This document shows, one piece after another, positions 34,539 through 43,511 of a stretch of 64,000 bases of DNA. Below the pieces are notes generated by a model. The model saw nothing but the letters and a program-made list of their open reading frames with translations, did no database searches and was not told the DNA's origin. Each line of letters begins with the position of its first letter. Position 1 is the first letter of the stretch. The stretch is from JAJECS01 sp965219705 (lineage in GTDB: Bacteria; Chloroflexota; UBA11872). The DNA lies in NCBI GenBank assembly GCA_965219705.1, contig OZ244789.1, forward strand, positions 744,001-808,000, in the 5' to 3' direction. The translations under genes were made by a program, and so were the position numbers.

Positions 34539-35510
34539 ATGACGCGCTTGGCGTTGGTCGGCAGCGGGCCGATCGACGACGCCTACGCTCGGAGCGCGTC
34601 GCGCGCTGCCGGCGCCAGCATCGCCGCCGCGACCGACGGCGCGCAGGTCGCCTCGGGCAACGTCATCGCGGCGCCCACGCTCGCCCAACTGCTGGAGGAG
34701 CACGCGGACGAGATCGACGCCGTGATCGTCCAGACGCCAACCGATGAGCGGGCGGCCCACATCAAGCTGGCCGCGGCGGCGGGAATGCATGTGCTCGTGC
34801 AAGGCCCGCTGGCGCGCTCCGCCGCCGGCGCGCGCGCCGTGGCCGATGCCTGCGCCGCCGCCGACGTGGTCCTCATGGCCGGCCAGCTCGACCGATACCG
34901 ATCGGATGTCGCGGCCGTGCGCGCGAGCATGGCCGCCGGCCAGGTCGGCCGGCTCGGCCTGGTTCGCAGCCACCGTTGGCAACCGCCGCCCACGGGCGGC
35001 CCGACGGCCTGGGAGCTTAATCCCGACCGCAGCGGCGGGATATTCATCCATGAGCTCACGCGGGATATCGACCTGGCGGCCTGGCTCTTCGACGCCCCGC
35101 CCAACGCCGTGTTCGCGGTCGCACGGGGCCCGGACCCTGGGCGACCGGACGCGGCGGTGGTGCATCTCGGGTTTCCCGACGGCGGGATGGCCGTGCTGGA
35201 CGTGACGACGGCGCTGCCCCAGGGCGACGGCTATTGGTCCCTCGAGCTCATCGGAGCGGACGGCGCCGTGTATGCGGACGACCAGCACAACATCCAGCTG
35301 CTGTACCGGGGCGGAACGCCCGCCGCGCAGCTCACGACGCAAGGCGACGCCGCAGCGATCAGCCAACTCCAGGCCTTCGTGGCGGCGGTGAACGACGGCT
35401 CGGATGCCGCGGCCGGCGTCCTCGCCCTCGAAGTCGCCGAAGCCGCCATGGCGTCGGCGGCGTCCGGTCGGGCAGCCGCACGCACGGAGGACGGCTATGT
35501 CCTCGTCTAG
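34539..35510 (+). CDS. Divergent Gfo/Idh/MocA-family oxidoreductase
   Basis: About 323 residues with a Rossmann N-terminus (TRLALVGSGPIDD) and a Gfo/Idh/MocA C-terminal domain (GRLGLVRSHRWQPPPTGGPT, SGGIFIHELTRDIDLAAWLF, GYWSLELIGADGAVYADDQ). The usual EKP motif, whose lysine contacts the substrate, is replaced by QGP (VLVQGPLARS). The glycine-rich loop is GSGPID rather than GxGxxG. It may therefore be a non-canonical enzyme or a partner subunit for the next protein. ATG 34539 gives the standard N-terminus. Its last 14 nt overlap the following oxidoreductase gene. Confidence 0.8.
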   Translation: MTRLALVGSGPIDDAYARSASRAAGASIAAATDGAQVASGNVIAAPTLAQLLEEHADEIDAVIVQTPTDERAAHIKLAAAAGMHVLVQGPLARSAAGARAVADACAAADVVLMAGQLDRYRSDVAAVRASMAAGQVGRLGLVRSHRWQPPPTGGPTAWELNPDRSGGIFIHELTRDIDLAAWLFDAPPNAVFAVARGPDPGRPDAAVVHLGFPDGGMAVLDVTTALPQGDGYWSLELIGADGAVYADDQHNIQLLYRGGTPAAQLTTQGDAAAISQLQAFVAAVNDGSDAAAGVLALEVAEAAMASAASGRAAARTEDGYVLV

Positions 35511-36609
35511 CGGCAACACGATATTCCGCGTGGCGGTGCTCAGCGTCGTAAAGCACGACTACGTGCCGCTGGGGCTCGCCACGCACTCGCGGTTCGATCC
35601 CGTCGTGGTGGCGGACGACGCCGATCAGCCCGAATGGGTCCACGAGCGCAACCAGAAGCTGGCCGACGAGTTGAACATCCCCTACGTGCGCGGCGTGGAG
35701 GCGGCGCTGCGGGACTACGACGTCCAGGTGGCCTGCGTGAGCCCGGAGGCCGAGCGGCACGCGGACCTGAGCGTGCGCGCCGCCAACGCCGGGCTGCACG
35801 TGGTGCAGGACAAGCCGATGTCGACCCTGGTCTCCGAGTGCGACCGCGTCGTGGAGGCCGTCGAGCGCAATGGCGTGCAGTTCATGATGTGGAACCGCAA
35901 CATGATGCCGGCGATGCTGCAGGCCCGGCGGGAACTGGAGAGCGGCGCGATCGGACACATACGCGCCGTGCATATCGACTTCTACTTCGCGAAGGATGCG
36001 GGACCGCGACGCGGGGAAGGTCCGCCCGACTCCCCCAAGATCGACTGGCTGGAAGCGCTCAAGGCGGCGCACGTGGACGGCTCGGACGGCGGCGTGGGGC
36101 ACGCGCCGATGGGCGAGTTGCAGATCGAGGGCATCTACCCGCTGTCGCACATCCGGACGCTCACGGGCGCGCGAATCCACCGGGTGTTCGCGCGCACGAC
36201 GGCCCATTTCCACCAGCGCAACGTCGACCACGGCATTGACGACCTGGCGTCGGTGACGTTGGAGATGGAGCACGGGATCGTGGGCACGCTGTGCATTGGC
36301 CGCATCGGGCGCGCCAAGCACGACGCCGACGGGGAGATCAAGATTCACATCGTGGGCACGACCGGCGCGATGGTGATCAACGAGCCGCGGCCCGAAGTCC
36401 GAGTGTTCTACCGGGGCCGGACGGCCAGCGATTCGCCATTACGGCGCGTCGGCGGCGACGCGGACTGGCTCCTGATGGAGGATTTTGCCCACGCCATCGA
36501 CACGAACGGCGACACGATCCTGAACGCGCGCGTTGGCCGGGACATCGCGGCCACGGCGCAGGCCGCCATCGACTCGGGTCGCTCAGGCCGCCCGGTTGAG
36601 GTGACCTGA
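35497..36609 (+). CDS. Gfo/Idh/MocA-family oxidoreductase
   Basis: About 370 residues. The N-terminal strand is FRVAVLSVVKHDYVPLG rather than a classic glycine-rich loop. The catalytic-site motif is DKPM (GLHVVQDKPMSTL). The C-terminal domain is typical, with GHIRAVHIDFYFAKD, HIRTLTGARIHRVFART and GIVGTLCIGRIG. The family oxidises or reduces sugars, inositols and similar compounds with NAD(P). It overlaps the preceding paralogue by 14 nt and stops 1 nt from a convergent third paralogue, so three oxidoreductases of one family are clustered. Confidence 0.87.
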   Translation: MSSSSGNTIFRVAVLSVVKHDYVPLGLATHSRFDPVVVADDADQPEWVHERNQKLADELNIPYVRGVEAALRDYDVQVACVSPEAERHADLSVRAANAGLHVVQDKPMSTLVSECDRVVEAVERNGVQFMMWNRNMMPAMLQARRELESGAIGHIRAVHIDFYFAKDAGPRRGEGPPDSPKIDWLEALKAAHVDGSDGGVGHAPMGELQIEGIYPLSHIRTLTGARIHRVFARTTAHFHQRNVDHGIDDLASVTLEMEHGIVGTLCIGRIGRAKHDADGEIKIHIVGTTGAMVINEPRPEVRVFYRGRTASDSPLRRVGGDADWLLMEDFAHAIDTNGDTILNARVGRDIAATAQAAIDSGRSGRPVEVT

Positions 36610-36610
36610 C

Positions 36611-37735
36611 CTAGCCCGCTTCGGCGGCGTCGAACTCAGCCGTCTCGACCCACGCGCCACGCTCGGCAGACGCCACGGCGGCATCCGTGAAGAGCTGCAC
36701 CCGCCAGCCGGCGTGCAATTCCGGCATCTCGGTGGGCTCGCCGGCCATCGTCGCCAGCAGGCCGGGATGGACCATATCCCTGAAGTTGTTGGGGGCATCG
36801 GGCGCGGGCAGGGCCTCGAGCAGCTCCGATTCGCCGGGCTTCCGCGCGATGCGCAGATCGCCGGTAAAGCGGCCAATGGAAATGGAGGCCTCGGAGCCGT
36901 GCAACTCGACATCGGGCGCCAGCGCCGATCGCAAATAGGGCGCGTGCGAAACCATCAGCACCCCGACGCCTCCGTTATCCAGCTCGAAGGTGAGATTGCC
37001 GTAATCGAACGCGGTTCCGGCCCGGCGTGATTCCCCAGCCGTGGCGTCGTGGGATTCGCTCCAGGCAAGCGCCTCTTCGAGATTGGGTTCGCCCAGATCG
37101 GGTTTCGGCGGCGACAGCACGCCAGCCTGCGCGAACACCCGCCGCGCCTCTAGGCCGGTGAGCCAGCGCAAGGCGTCGTAGGCATGGGAGCCGCCGTCGG
37201 CAACGCTGCCGGCGGCCGACTGCCCGGCGTCGTCGCGCCAGGTGTAGGGCATCGATCGCAGCCGCGCGTTGTGCCAGCGATAGACCACGCCCCGGACCTC
37301 ACCGATCAGGCCCTCGGCCAGCAGCTGCCGGACGCGCCGAAACACCGGTACGCCGCGCGTCCAGAACGGCACAAAATGTCCGAGTCCGCGATCGCGATAA
37401 GCCGTCCAGATCTCGTGGGCCTCACGCGCGTTCATGGCCACGGGCTTCTCGCACACGATGTGCTTGCCCTGCGCGGCGCACTCCAGGGCCATTTCGTGGT
37501 GCAGGACGTCGGGCACCGCCACGACGACAACGTCGACATCGGGATGGGCCACCACTTCACGCCAGTCAGTGGTGACGAGCGCGGCGCCGTCTTCGCGCCC
37601 GGCAGCCTCCAGCAGGTCGCGGCGGCGCGCGCTGACCGCGACGATTTCATATTGCTCGGGCGCGTCGCGCATCTCGCGCCGATACGGCACGCCAATGAAC
37701 CCCGAGGCGCCGATGACGCCAACCTTGAATCGCAT
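36611..37735 (-). CDS. Gfo/Idh/MocA-family oxidoreductase, canonical
   Basis: About 374 residues with all family marks: Rossmann loop GVIGASGFIGVPYRREM, DVVVVAVPDVLHHEMALECA, the EKP motif (HIVCEKPVAMNAREAHEIW), and AGGSHAYD-like AGSVADGGSHAYDALRWLTG leading into the substrate domain. The substrate is unknown. The start at ATG 37735 is set by the Rossmann strand (MRFKVGVIGASG); longer frames run into repeat DNA. It is transcribed towards the two paralogues on the other strand. Confidence 0.9.
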   Translation of the reverse strand: MRFKVGVIGASGFIGVPYRREMRDAPEQYEIVAVSARRRDLLEAAGREDGAALVTTDWREVVAHPDVDVVVVAVPDVLHHEMALECAAQGKHIVCEKPVAMNAREAHEIWTAYRDRGLGHFVPFWTRGVPVFRRVRQLLAEGLIGEVRGVVYRWHNARLRSMPYTWRDDAGQSAAGSVADGGSHAYDALRWLTGLEARRVFAQAGVLSPPKPDLGEPNLEEALAWSESHDATAGESRRAGTAFDYGNLTFELDNGGVGVLMVSHAPYLRSALAPDVELHGSEASISIGRFTGDLRIARKPGESELLEALPAPDAPNNFRDMVHPGLLATMAGEPTEMPELHAGWRVQLFTDAAVASAERGAWVETAEFDAAEAG

Positions 37736-38182
37736 TGCTCTACCTAGTGGATGCCGCGCCGCATCATCAAACCGTGCGCGGTCGGCTTTGTCCACTTGAG
37801 CCGGTGCCCGCCGCGGACGATCCAAGGGTCTTGCAACATACAAGGGGCGGGTCTGAGACTCGCCCCCCGTATCAAGTACGGGGCAGGCTCTACACCGAGC
37901 GAGAGGCTGGTGGCCGGTCCCCCTCACCCCGACCCTCTCCCACGGAGGCGACCATTGCACAACCCTCCGTCATTCCCGCGACGGCGGGAATCTATTGGCC
38001 GCCGGACCTGTTCACCTGCGACGTAGGGGCGGGTTTGAAACCCGCCCGACGCCAGGCATCCAAAGCGCCGCGTGCTTGATCAGGTTCAGCGGACCCTGGA
38101 TTCCGGCCCCGTATCGAGTACGGGGCAGGCTGTGCGCCGGAATGACGAGGGGTCGCGCAAGGCCCACCGGAGGGGTCGGGAA
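37736..38182. repeat. Gene-free stretch packed with palindromic repeats
   Basis: No gene seen. Four hairpin units lie here. The first is GGGGCGGGTCTGAGACTCGCCCC (37844-37866). The second is ATTCCCGC/GCGGGAAT (37972-37991). The third is GGGCGGGTTT-G-AAACCCGCCC (38027-38047, after GTAG). The fourth is a double palindrome at 38100-38143 with outer ATTCCGGC/GCCGGAAT and inner CCCCGTA/TACGGGG. A CCCTCACCCCGACCCTCTCCC unit (37921-37941) resembles the one at 1751. This looks like a repeat landing site between a dehydrogenase and mrfB. Confidence 0.8.
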
Positions 38183-39463
38183 TCAGGCCGAAGCCCTGCG
38201 CTCCCGGGAAGCCAGCAGGCGGCGTTGGAGCCGTGCGAGCCGGTGCACGAGGGCGGGACGTGCGAGCGGCTGGGGCAGGCCGTCGAGAATGCGGTCTGCT
38301 TGCGCCAAAGCCTCGCGGGCGTAGTCGCGGGCCTTGGCAAAGTCGGCGGCCCGATGCTCGTAGTACTTGGCCAACTCGATCAGCGCCCAAATGGCGCCAC
38401 GCCCCTCACGGACCCGCATGCCCTCCCACAGATTCAGCGCCTGCGGCCAGGCGCCGCGCCGCTTGTGAGCCAGGCTGAGCGGCACCTGCGCCAACGGTTC
38501 CAACTCCTCGCTCAAGCCAAGCTCAAGCGCCCGCGCGTAGGCTGCGAGCGCGGTGTCCATGTCTCCGGCGAGCGCGAAGGATCGGGCCGCCCCCAGCACC
38601 TGGGCCGGCGGGGCGGTGGGGCTACGCCAGTCGTTGCAGGCACCGCAGGCGCGCGCCAGCAACGCCGCCATTGACACGAGGTCCTCGCGGTTGTGGGCCA
38701 TCACCGGCACAAGCTCACTGGCGTCGCCGGTGCGGAGATAGCGAAAGTAGATGTCTGGGATTTCGTGGCTCGGCACGTCGAGCGCTCGCTGAACGCCGAG
38801 GATCTCGCGCTCGAGCGTGCCGAGGTCGCGGCGTGGGAGCTGGTATCGCCACAGGCGGCGCGCGGCGTGCAAGAGGTCCAGCGCGCCCAGAGCGTCGAGG
38901 GCGGTGCGCGTGCGGTTCATGATGAAGCGCGTCCGCAGCAGCGGCAGGTCGAAGCTCTTGCCGTTGAAGCTCACCGTCCAATCGAACCGCGAAATCAGGC
39001 GCGCGAGGTGCGCCATCATGGCCGGCTCGTCGGCGTGATCGCGCATGAAGTACTGCTCGACCCGCAACGCGCCGTCTTCCAGCCAGCCGCACCCGATCAG
39101 AAAGGCGTACGTACCCGTGCCGCCGGCAAGTCCGGTCGTCTCCGTGTCGACGAACAGCGCCCGGGCCAGCTCGAAATCCTCGAGGTCCGGGTCGCCGGTG
39201 AGCGTCGTCAGGGCGCGTCGAGCGGCGGCATCGGGCCAGGCCGGCGACAGCCCGCGCGGCAAGGGGTGGTTGTGGCTGACGACGACGAATGCACCGGCGT
39301 CGTTGGATTCGAGCGCGCCGCCGATGACGTCCTCGACCGGTACGTCCGGTGCGGCGGCCCGCGGCGTGACGGCCACTCTCTCGACGGGCTCCCACGGACG
39401 CTTCCAGGCCATCGCCCGGCCGTTGGTCATGATGCGCCGGGCGGCGTTCGATAGCGGTCGCAA
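38183..39463 (-). CDS. mrfB: MrfB-like metal-dependent exonuclease (YprB family)
   Basis: 426 residues. An RNase H-like DEDD exonuclease domain (about 95-275) is followed by a TPR-like helical C-terminus. Metal ligands can be read: D106 and E108 (LFVDTETTGLAGG), D172 (VSFNGKSFDLPLL), and H257/D261 (MAHNREDLVSM). This is the arrangement of Bacillus subtilis MrfB/YprB, which works with the helicase MrfA in repair of mitomycin C-type DNA damage. The mrfA homologue lies immediately upstream on the same strand, giving an mrfA-mrfB operon. A start a few codons later (MTNGRAMAWKRPWEP) is possible. Confidence 0.85.
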   Translation of the reverse strand: MRPLSNAARRIMTNGRAMAWKRPWEPVERVAVTPRAAAPDVPVEDVIGGALESNDAGAFVVVSHNHPLPRGLSPAWPDAAARRALTTLTGDPDLEDFELARALFVDTETTGLAGGTGTYAFLIGCGWLEDGALRVEQYFMRDHADEPAMMAHLARLISRFDWTVSFNGKSFDLPLLRTRFIMNRTRTALDALGALDLLHAARRLWRYQLPRRDLGTLEREILGVQRALDVPSHEIPDIYFRYLRTGDASELVPVMAHNREDLVSMAALLARACGACNDWRSPTAPPAQVLGAARSFALAGDMDTALAAYARALELGLSEELEPLAQVPLSLAHKRRGAWPQALNLWEGMRVREGRGAIWALIELAKYYEHRAADFAKARDYAREALAQADRILDGLPQPLARPALVHRLARLQRRLLASRERRASA

Positions 39464-39507
39464 GGGACCCTCAACCTTCCAGAAGACCCTTGCCTATCCC
39501 CTCCGTC

Positions 39508-39527
39508 ATTCCCGCGGAAGCGGGAAT
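39508..39527. repeat. ATTCCCGC hairpin between mrfA and mrfB
   Basis: ATTCCCGC-GGAA-GCGGGAAT, preceded by CGTC and followed by CCAG, is a copy of the dispersed repeat seen at 4241, 37972 and 59972. It sits in the 130-nt gap inside the presumed mrfAB operon. Confidence 0.75.
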
Positions 39528-39593
39528 CCAGGCCCCGCCCAACCTGGACTTGCCCGCAGGTCTCCTTGGACATCCTGAGCCAGACCGGGACTT

Positions 39594-41906
39594 TCAAACG
39601 TCTCCGCCCAAGGCGAGGGAACCAGCATGCGCCGCGGCGGCTAGCGCTGAGCCGGATGCGGCCGCGCGCGCCCGCAGCACCCGCAGCGTGGCTGCTTTGG
39701 CGCTGATGCCGGCGGCGACCGGCGGCCCCACGCAGGCCGGGCAGCCCTCCGCACAGTCGCAGTCGGCGGCCAGATCCGCCGCGGCCTGCATGACCTGATC
39801 GAACGAGGCGAAGAGCCGCTCGCTGAGCCCCACGCCGCCGGGATAGCGGTCGTAGAGGTACAGCGTGGGCGCCTGCGTGAAGGGCGATTTGATCTCGCTG
39901 ACGACCCCGAGGTCATGCGGATCGCACATCAGGTAGACCGCCGCCACGTTCGGTAACAGGTGGCGGGCGCCCCAGAGGCCGGATTCGATCTCGGCGTGGG
40001 ACAGCGTCTCGGTCAGCTCGGGGCGCATCCAGGCCCAGCACGCCTGCGTGTGCATCTCTTGCTCGGGGAGATCAATGGTGCCCCAGCCGACGTTGTCGTC
40101 GTCGCTGACGCGCAGCTTCTTGAAGATCGTGGGCCGCGCCGTGACGCGCACCTCACCCCAGGCGCGTCCGAGCGGCGTCTCGGCCCGCTGCTCAAAGTCG
40201 TCGAGCACGGCGACGTTGACGTTCATGCTGGCGACGGTGTAGTGCTCCACCGAGACCTCTTCGACGTACGCCTTGCCCTGATCCCAATCGAGGCGGTTGA
40301 CGTGATATTGGCGGCCGTCGTGGAGATAGATCGCGTCCTCGTGCACCCGCGTGGGCGCGGAAAAGCGGTCGACCTGGCCGATCACCTGCGGCCGGCTCTC
40401 GTCGGTCACGATGACGATGTTGTCCAGCGTGCCGGTGCGCAGGCTGACGTACTGGGCGGGGTAGTCGTCGGCGGTCCAGTGATAGGTGCCCGCGGCCTTG
40501 TGCAGGATGCCCTCCTCGACGAGCATCCCCAGTGCGCCGTCCGTGGTGGACACGCCGAAGGTTTCCGTCTCGATGAGCGGCAGCTCGAAGGCGGCGCACT
40601 TGAGGTGGCTGGTGTAGACGTAGAGGTTGTCGGGGTTGATGAGCGCCGATTCGACGGACTCGCGCAGCACGAAGTCCGGGTTGCGCGCCACGAACTGGTC
40701 CAGCGGGCTCGACCCGGCCACGTAGACGGCCACCGACGATTCGCGGCGGCGTCCCGCGCGGCCCACCTGCTGCCAGAAGCTCGCCAGCGATCCCGGATAG
40801 CCGCACAGCACCGCCGCCTGCGCCTCACCGATATCGACGCCGAGTTCCAGCGCATTGGTGGCCACCACCGCCCGCACCGTGCCGTCGCGCAGGCCCTGCT
40901 CGATCTCGCGGCGCTCGGCCGGCAGGTAGCCGCCGCGATAGCCGCGAACCTCGCCGCGGCCCAGGTGTGGGCCGCCGCGCAGCTTGCTGAGCAGCAGCTC
41001 GGTGGCCGTGCGGCTGCGGGCGAAGGTGAGCGTCTGGATGTCGTTGCCCAGCAGCACCCTTGAGATTTCCGCCGCCGCGTCGATCTCCGAGGCGCGAATC
41101 CCGAGTTGCACGTTCACGACCCGCGGGTTGTAGAAGATCAGATGCTTCTCGCCGCGCGGCGCGCCGTCGTCGTCAACCACGCGCAGGTCGCGGTCAGTGA
41201 GCCGGTCGGCCAGCTGCTTGGGATTGGCGATGGTCGCGGAGCAGGCCACGATCTGCGGTCGCGAGCCGTAGAACTCGGCGACGCGCAGCAAGCGCCGCAG
41301 CACGTTGCCCAGATGGCTGCCAAAGATGCCGCGATAGACGTGCAGCTCGTCGAGCACGATGAAGCGCAGGTTCTCGAACAGCCGGGTCCACTGGGTGTGG
41401 TGCGGCAGGATGCCCTGGTGGAGCATGTCGGGATTTGTGATCACCACGTGCCCGGCCTGCCGCACCTTGCGCCGCGCGGCCGTGGCCGTGTCACCGTCGT
41501 AGGTGAAGGTCTTGATGTCGGCCTCGGCGACCTGGATCAGCGAGTACAGCTCGTCCAGCTGGTCCTGCGCCAGGGCCTTGGTGGGGAAGAGATAGAGCGC
41601 GCGGGCCTGGGGGTCGTCGAGGATGGCCTGGACGACGGGCACGTTGTAGCAGAGGGTCTTGCCCGAGGCCGTGCCGGTGACGATGCAGACGTCCTCACCG
41701 TCGAGCACGCGCCTAATGGCCTCGGATTGATGGGTGTAGAGCTCGCGCACGCCGCGTTGCTCAAGCGCCTGCCGCAGCACCGGCGCGACGCCCTCGGGCC
41801 AGTCCCCATACCGCGCCTCGCGCGCGGGCCGAACCTTCCAGGCGGTGACGCCGCGAGCAAAGGCCGCGTCACCGGAGAGCCGGTCGGCAAGCTGCGCGGC
41901 GTTCAT
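39594..41906 (-). CDS. mrfA: MrfA-like DEAD/DEAH-box helicase with DUF1998 zinc-binding tail (YprA family)
   Basis: 770 residues of superfamily 2. Walker A is TGTASGKTLCYNVPV. Motif II is DELH (LDELHVYRGIFGSHLGNVL), and motif III is ACSATIANP. The second RecA domain contains ALELGVDIG and QQVGRAGRR. The C-terminal DUF1998 region ends with a cysteine cluster C716, C718, C722, C725 (CDCAEGCPACVG) expected to bind metal. MrfA unwinds DNA 3'-5' in an excision-repair route independent of UvrABC in B. subtilis. Pairing with mrfB downstream supports the assignment over other YprA-like helicases. ATG start at 41906. Confidence 0.9.
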   Translation of the reverse strand: MNAAQLADRLSGDAAFARGVTAWKVRPAREARYGDWPEGVAPVLRQALEQRGVRELYTHQSEAIRRVLDGEDVCIVTGTASGKTLCYNVPVVQAILDDPQARALYLFPTKALAQDQLDELYSLIQVAEADIKTFTYDGDTATAARRKVRQAGHVVITNPDMLHQGILPHHTQWTRLFENLRFIVLDELHVYRGIFGSHLGNVLRRLLRVAEFYGSRPQIVACSATIANPKQLADRLTDRDLRVVDDDGAPRGEKHLIFYNPRVVNVQLGIRASEIDAAAEISRVLLGNDIQTLTFARSRTATELLLSKLRGGPHLGRGEVRGYRGGYLPAERREIEQGLRDGTVRAVVATNALELGVDIGEAQAAVLCGYPGSLASFWQQVGRAGRRRESSVAVYVAGSSPLDQFVARNPDFVLRESVESALINPDNLYVYTSHLKCAAFELPLIETETFGVSTTDGALGMLVEEGILHKAAGTYHWTADDYPAQYVSLRTGTLDNIVIVTDESRPQVIGQVDRFSAPTRVHEDAIYLHDGRQYHVNRLDWDQGKAYVEEVSVEHYTVASMNVNVAVLDDFEQRAETPLGRAWGEVRVTARPTIFKKLRVSDDDNVGWGTIDLPEQEMHTQACWAWMRPELTETLSHAEIESGLWGARHLLPNVAAVYLMCDPHDLGVVSEIKSPFTQAPTLYLYDRYPGGVGLSERLFASFDQVMQAAADLAADCDCAEGCPACVGPPVAAGISAKAATLRVLRARAAASGSALAAAAHAGSLALGGDV

Positions 41907-42038
41907 GCGGGGGCCAGCCTTCTATTCACGAGTACACCCCGCGTCTCGTCACGCATCACCCGCTCACCCTATCGCACGTTCGATCACCACACAAATACCG
42001 AACACCTCCCCACGAGACCTTTGTGTCAGCACTTCGTC

Positions 42039-42147
42039 ATTCCGGCGAAAAGCCTGCCCCGTACTTGATCCGGGGCCGGAATCCAGGCCCTACTCAACCT
42101 GGGTGCGCGCTGCGCGCTTGGCGTAGGGGCAGGTTTCAAACCTGCCC
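42039..42147. repeat. Two palindromic repeats between mrfA and the dioxygenase cluster
   Basis: At 42039-42082 an outer ATTCCGGC/GCCGGAAT encloses CCCCG...CGGGG, the inverted copy of the element at 38100-38143. At 42127-42147, GGGCAGGTTT-C-AAACCTGCCC follows GTAG, a sequence variant of 38027-38047 with a compensatory base-pair change. The second lies 40 nt past the stop of the neighbouring dioxygenase gene and could serve as its 3' hairpin. Confidence 0.7.
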
Positions 42148-42186
42148 GTTCCGGCATATGCAGGGGCTTCGCGCGAGGTGTCGAGG

Positions 42187-43341
42187 TCAGGCCGCCCAAC
42201 TCGCGACGAAATGGTCCAGGGTCACCGGTTCCCGCGGATCGGCGTGGAGGCGCTGCGCGAGCCAGTCGAAGCGGCGCCACAGCTCGTCGGCCTCGGCCTC
42301 GCTGAACCGCTCGCCGAAGGCCGGTCCCCAGCCCAGCGTGAGCGGGTGGAGGTGTGTGGCCTGGCGCTGCACGTCCTCCGGCAGGTCGTCGAAGCCCGGC
42401 TGCTTGAGCAAATGAATGTGCCGCGCGGCTTCGGCCAGGCAGGCCGTGAGGGCCAGCTTGGCGGCGGATCCGGCACCGGGATGCAAGCGCTCGAGCGCCG
42501 TGCGAAAGGCCGCCGCGTCGCCGTCCAGGACGCCGCGCAGCGCTTGGTCGGTGAGGTCCCGCTGCTCCGCCGCGCGGCGGTCCCAGGCCTGGAACGCGGC
42601 GGCGGCCGTCGGGGAGAGATGCCGGGTGAAGCCGGTGTCCCGCGGCATGGCGTGCACCGCTATGCCGCCGTGCACCGTGCGCCGCAGCTTCGGGCTGTAG
42701 TTGCTGCCCCAGTGCAACATGCTGTGGTAGTAGATCAAGCCGTCGCCGGCCTTCAATTCCACGCGCATGCCTCCCGGCAGCGGCGAGTGCGGATCGTCAG
42801 CCAAGTGCCGGTCCTCCTCCGGCGTGTTCAGGCGGCGATGACTGCCCGGCACTACCCAGAGCACGTCGTCGTCGTAGAGCGGCAGGTTCCACTGCAGGTA
42901 GCGCGGGCCGGTTTCCGCCAGCTCCTCTTGCAGCAGCCACAGCGGCGCCACTTCGAGCGGCCCGATGTCGCGGTGCCACTTGGCCGGGCCGTGGTCGGTC
43001 CGCGGGTTGCACATCATCATCATGTGCATGGGCACCGCCTCGGGCTGGCTGAGCAGCTCGCGGCTGACGCCCATGATCGGCTCGCTGAGCCATAGCTCGA
43101 CCGCCAGCGCCGTCTCCGCGTCCACCAGCCGCTCGAACTCCGGCACGCGCGGCTGCGGGCGTGAGTCCCACACGCCGCCGGGCGGATCGTCGGGGCCGGC
43201 CTCTTGGCGCCAGATCTCCCGCTGCCGGTCGAGGATCGCCTCGCAGGCCGTGCGCACCTCGTCGAGCCGGTCGGCCGGGATCACGTTGCGCAGGATCAAA
43301 TAGCCGTCGCGACGGAGGAGGGAGTGGTTCGGGCTGGGCAT
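42187..43341 (-). CDS. Phytanoyl-CoA dioxygenase (PhyH)-family protein, copy 1
   Basis: 384 residues of the Fe(II)/2-oxoglutarate-dependent PhyH family. The iron-binding HxD is H123-R-D125 (KWHRDIG). The distal histidine is H210 (HSMLHWGSNYSPKLRR), followed by an arginine likely to hold 2-oxoglutarate. VLWVVPGSHRRLNTPEE is the family's conserved turn. Such enzymes hydroxylate or halogenate diverse small molecules; the true substrate here is unknown. The next two genes are close paralogues in the same orientation with the same length and start (MPSxNxSLLRRDGYLILRNVI). GGAG precedes the ATG. Confidence 0.88.
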   Translation of the reverse strand: MPSPNHSLLRRDGYLILRNVIPADRLDEVRTACEAILDRQREIWRQEAGPDDPPGGVWDSRPQPRVPEFERLVDAETALAVELWLSEPIMGVSRELLSQPEAVPMHMMMMCNPRTDHGPAKWHRDIGPLEVAPLWLLQEELAETGPRYLQWNLPLYDDDVLWVVPGSHRRLNTPEEDRHLADDPHSPLPGGMRVELKAGDGLIYYHSMLHWGSNYSPKLRRTVHGGIAVHAMPRDTGFTRHLSPTAAAAFQAWDRRAAEQRDLTDQALRGVLDGDAAAFRTALERLHPGAGSAAKLALTACLAEAARHIHLLKQPGFDDLPEDVQRQATHLHPLTLGWGPAFGERFSEAEADELWRRFDWLAQRLHADPREPVTLDHFVASWAA

Positions 43342-43420
43342 GGGGACTCCAGTGCTGGTGGACGCACTACACTGCGGTTCAGGCGGAGCGTTTCACGCAA
43401 GGTACTTGAGCGCTGAGTTT

Positions 43421-43442
43421 CCCACGCTGCACGCAGCGCGGG
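43421..43442. repeat. 3' hairpin downstream of PhyH copy 2
   Basis: CCCACGCTGC-AC-GCAGCGCGGG, 70 nt past the stop of the gene at 43512-44666, with one mismatch in a 10-bp stem. There is no U-tract. The same hairpin follows the next two dioxygenase genes with compensatory changes. Confidence 0.65.
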
Positions 43443-43511
43443 CCACCGGGAAATCCAGCTCCAGCCGCCGCCCGTAGGCATCCACCGGCCGACATGCGGG
43501 GGACGCTCGGC

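Noticed and set aside
37736..38182. CRISPR array suspected because of repeated palindromes
   Set aside because: The repeats are of several different types, are not evenly spaced, have no constant-length spacers, and no cas gene is in the window.
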